Assembly (NCBI GenBank): GCA_937988745.1
Contig: CALKAR010000134.1
Coordinates: 1-40,988 of the forward strand
Direction of reading: 5' to 3'
DNA length: 40,988 bases
Origin: an uncultured Peptococcaceae bacterium
Lineage (GTDB): Bacteria; Bacillota; Limnochordia; Darwinibacteriales; Darwinibacteriaceae
Both the position numbers and the translations under genes were made by a program. Below the pieces are notes generated by a model. The model was not told the DNA's origin. It saw only the letters and a program-made list of their open reading frames with translations, and searched no databases. Shown piece by piece: positions 40,340-40,988 of the stretch (its first letter is position 1; each line of letters opens with the position of its first letter).

Positions 40340-40988
40340 GAGGCACCTCCTCTGAATCTTCAAAGTCTAAGAACCTGGAAAAAAGATAACTGATAGCCAT
40401 CAGCAAAACGGGAAACAGCACCAGCAGAAAACGCACTGCTTGGGCTGGATTTGGCCCTGGATTCTCCCCGCTTTCAAAGCCGTAGAACGTATACACAAGG
40501 TAAAAAGCAAGGCTGGTGAAGAGCCCATTTAATCGGTTCATAAACCCAATGGCGTTGGAGTAGATCGCTTCACGGCGCACACCAGAAGCGGCGGAATCTT
40601 CATCAATAATGCGGGCCCCGATCAAATCCATGGTACAGATTACTCCAGCAAACCCGATTCCCACAAAGGCACTCGCTAAAACAGCGCTGGTGAGAGAACT
40701 TACAAAGTAAAGAGGAATGAACCCCAGCCCAAGGATAAGCAGCGCCGCCCGCCAAACTGGAACTACTGAGTAACGGGCGATCATCTTCGCCCATACTCCA
40801 ATCGCGGCGATTGCAATTAGCAGCACCGCTCCAAACAAGAAGGTAGACTGCGAATCAGGTATCTGCAGGACGTACTTGGTGAAAAAGGGAATGCTGGCCA
40901 TGACCAAGGCCATGGTCGCACTGTAGAAAGCATTTGCGATTCCGGGCCAGAGTCTTTAAGCTGTCCCACAGCCGCGGCTTTTCCTGCT
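40314..40988 (-). CDS. GPH-type sugar transporter (MFS_2), 5' partial, frameshifted
   Basis: This is the C-terminal part of a glycoside-pentoside-hexuronide:cation symporter; the N-terminal part lies beyond the right edge. Helices in SIPFFTKYVL, FLFGAVLLIAIAAIG and FVGIGFAGVICTMDLIGARIIDED are typical of the family. From 40988 inward the product reads QEKPRLWDSLKTLARNR, which is the expected cytoplasmic loop. The frame then changes at an AAA run (40935-40933) and resumes AFYSATMALVMAS. An in-frame TAA blocks the unshifted frame near 40950. One extra A explains it. Cotranscription with ChbG suggests uptake of an acetylated or amino-sugar oligosaccharide. Confidence 0.75.

Noticed and set aside
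1..40988. CRISPR array, insertion sequence, prophage or defence island
   Set aside because: No regularly spaced repeats, transposase, integrase, phage structural genes or known defence motifs were seen.

Overview
The window is about 41 kb of gene-dense DNA (roughly half G+C) from an anaerobic, endospore-forming member of the Bacillota (Firmicutes). The evidence for this is two alpha/beta-type SASPs, BofA, a DUF3787-type spore surface protein and a YndM/DUF2512 protein; the Bacillus-like gene order tadA - SRP RNA - dnaX - ybaB - recR - yaaL - bofA; a large Gram-positive SRP RNA with an Alu domain; and anaerobic redox proteins (PFOR, rubredoxin, clostridial ferredoxin, flavodiiron protein). I cannot fix the genus. 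A deep-branching Clostridia or Limnochordia-like lineage would fit. Many genes start with TTG or GTG.

Layout. 1-185 carries a leftward rRNA operon promoter and leader, so a 16S gene should lie just left of the window. 297-2031 (+) holds an alpha/beta hydrolase and a SRAP protein. 2011-6686 (-) is the conserved information-processing block: tadA, tRNA-Ser(CGA), tRNA-Ser(GGA), SRP RNA, dnaX, ybaB, recR, two tandem yaaL-like genes and bofA. 6762-9184 (-) holds a Cys-rich small protein, two SASPs, ferredoxin, rubredoxin (53 codons), an OmpH/Skp-like secreted protein and an Rrf2 regulator. 9337-10842 (+) is a Ppx/GppA phosphatase. 10829-14476 (-) holds a MacB/LolD-type ABC exporter pair, a flavodiiron protein under a Fur-box-like operator, and free-methionine-R-sulfoxide reductase.

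14590-19898 (-) is a three-gene glycogen-type operon: GT4 synthase, nucleotidyltransferase fused to a degenerate phosphomannomutase, and short alpha-glucan phosphorylase. Divergent from it, 20060-23555 (+) pairs a GH65 disaccharide phosphorylase with an overlapping MFS sugar transporter. Next come a CBM9-like cytosolic protein, an M42 peptidase, a small spore surface protein, PFOR, DUF2512 and an MFS exporter. 30998-35977 (-) is a tightly overlapping aro operon (aroF-aroA-aroC-aroB-aroK) in which a chorismate mutase domain is fused to shikimate kinase. The right end holds a soluble PAS-chemoreceptor-like protein, GNAT, HAD and MFS genes, then a GPH transporter/ChbG pair. Both members of that pair carry an apparent single-base frameshift close to the window edge.

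Themes. One group of genes deals with low-oxygen metabolism and oxygen/peroxide defence (PFOR, ferredoxin, rubredoxin, flavodiiron protein, MsrC, Rrf2). A second handles storage polysaccharide and phosphorolytic disaccharide use. A third makes aromatic precursors, with an unusual placement of the chorismate mutase domain. I found no CRISPR array, insertion sequence, phage module or clear defence island. The most interesting points are the CM-SK fusion beside a DAHP synthase lacking a regulatory domain, the tandem yaaL pair behind an RBS-overlapping hairpin, the Cys/His/Trp-containing SASPs, the 56-residue Cys-rich protein, and an OmpH-like protein next to rubredoxin and ferredoxin.
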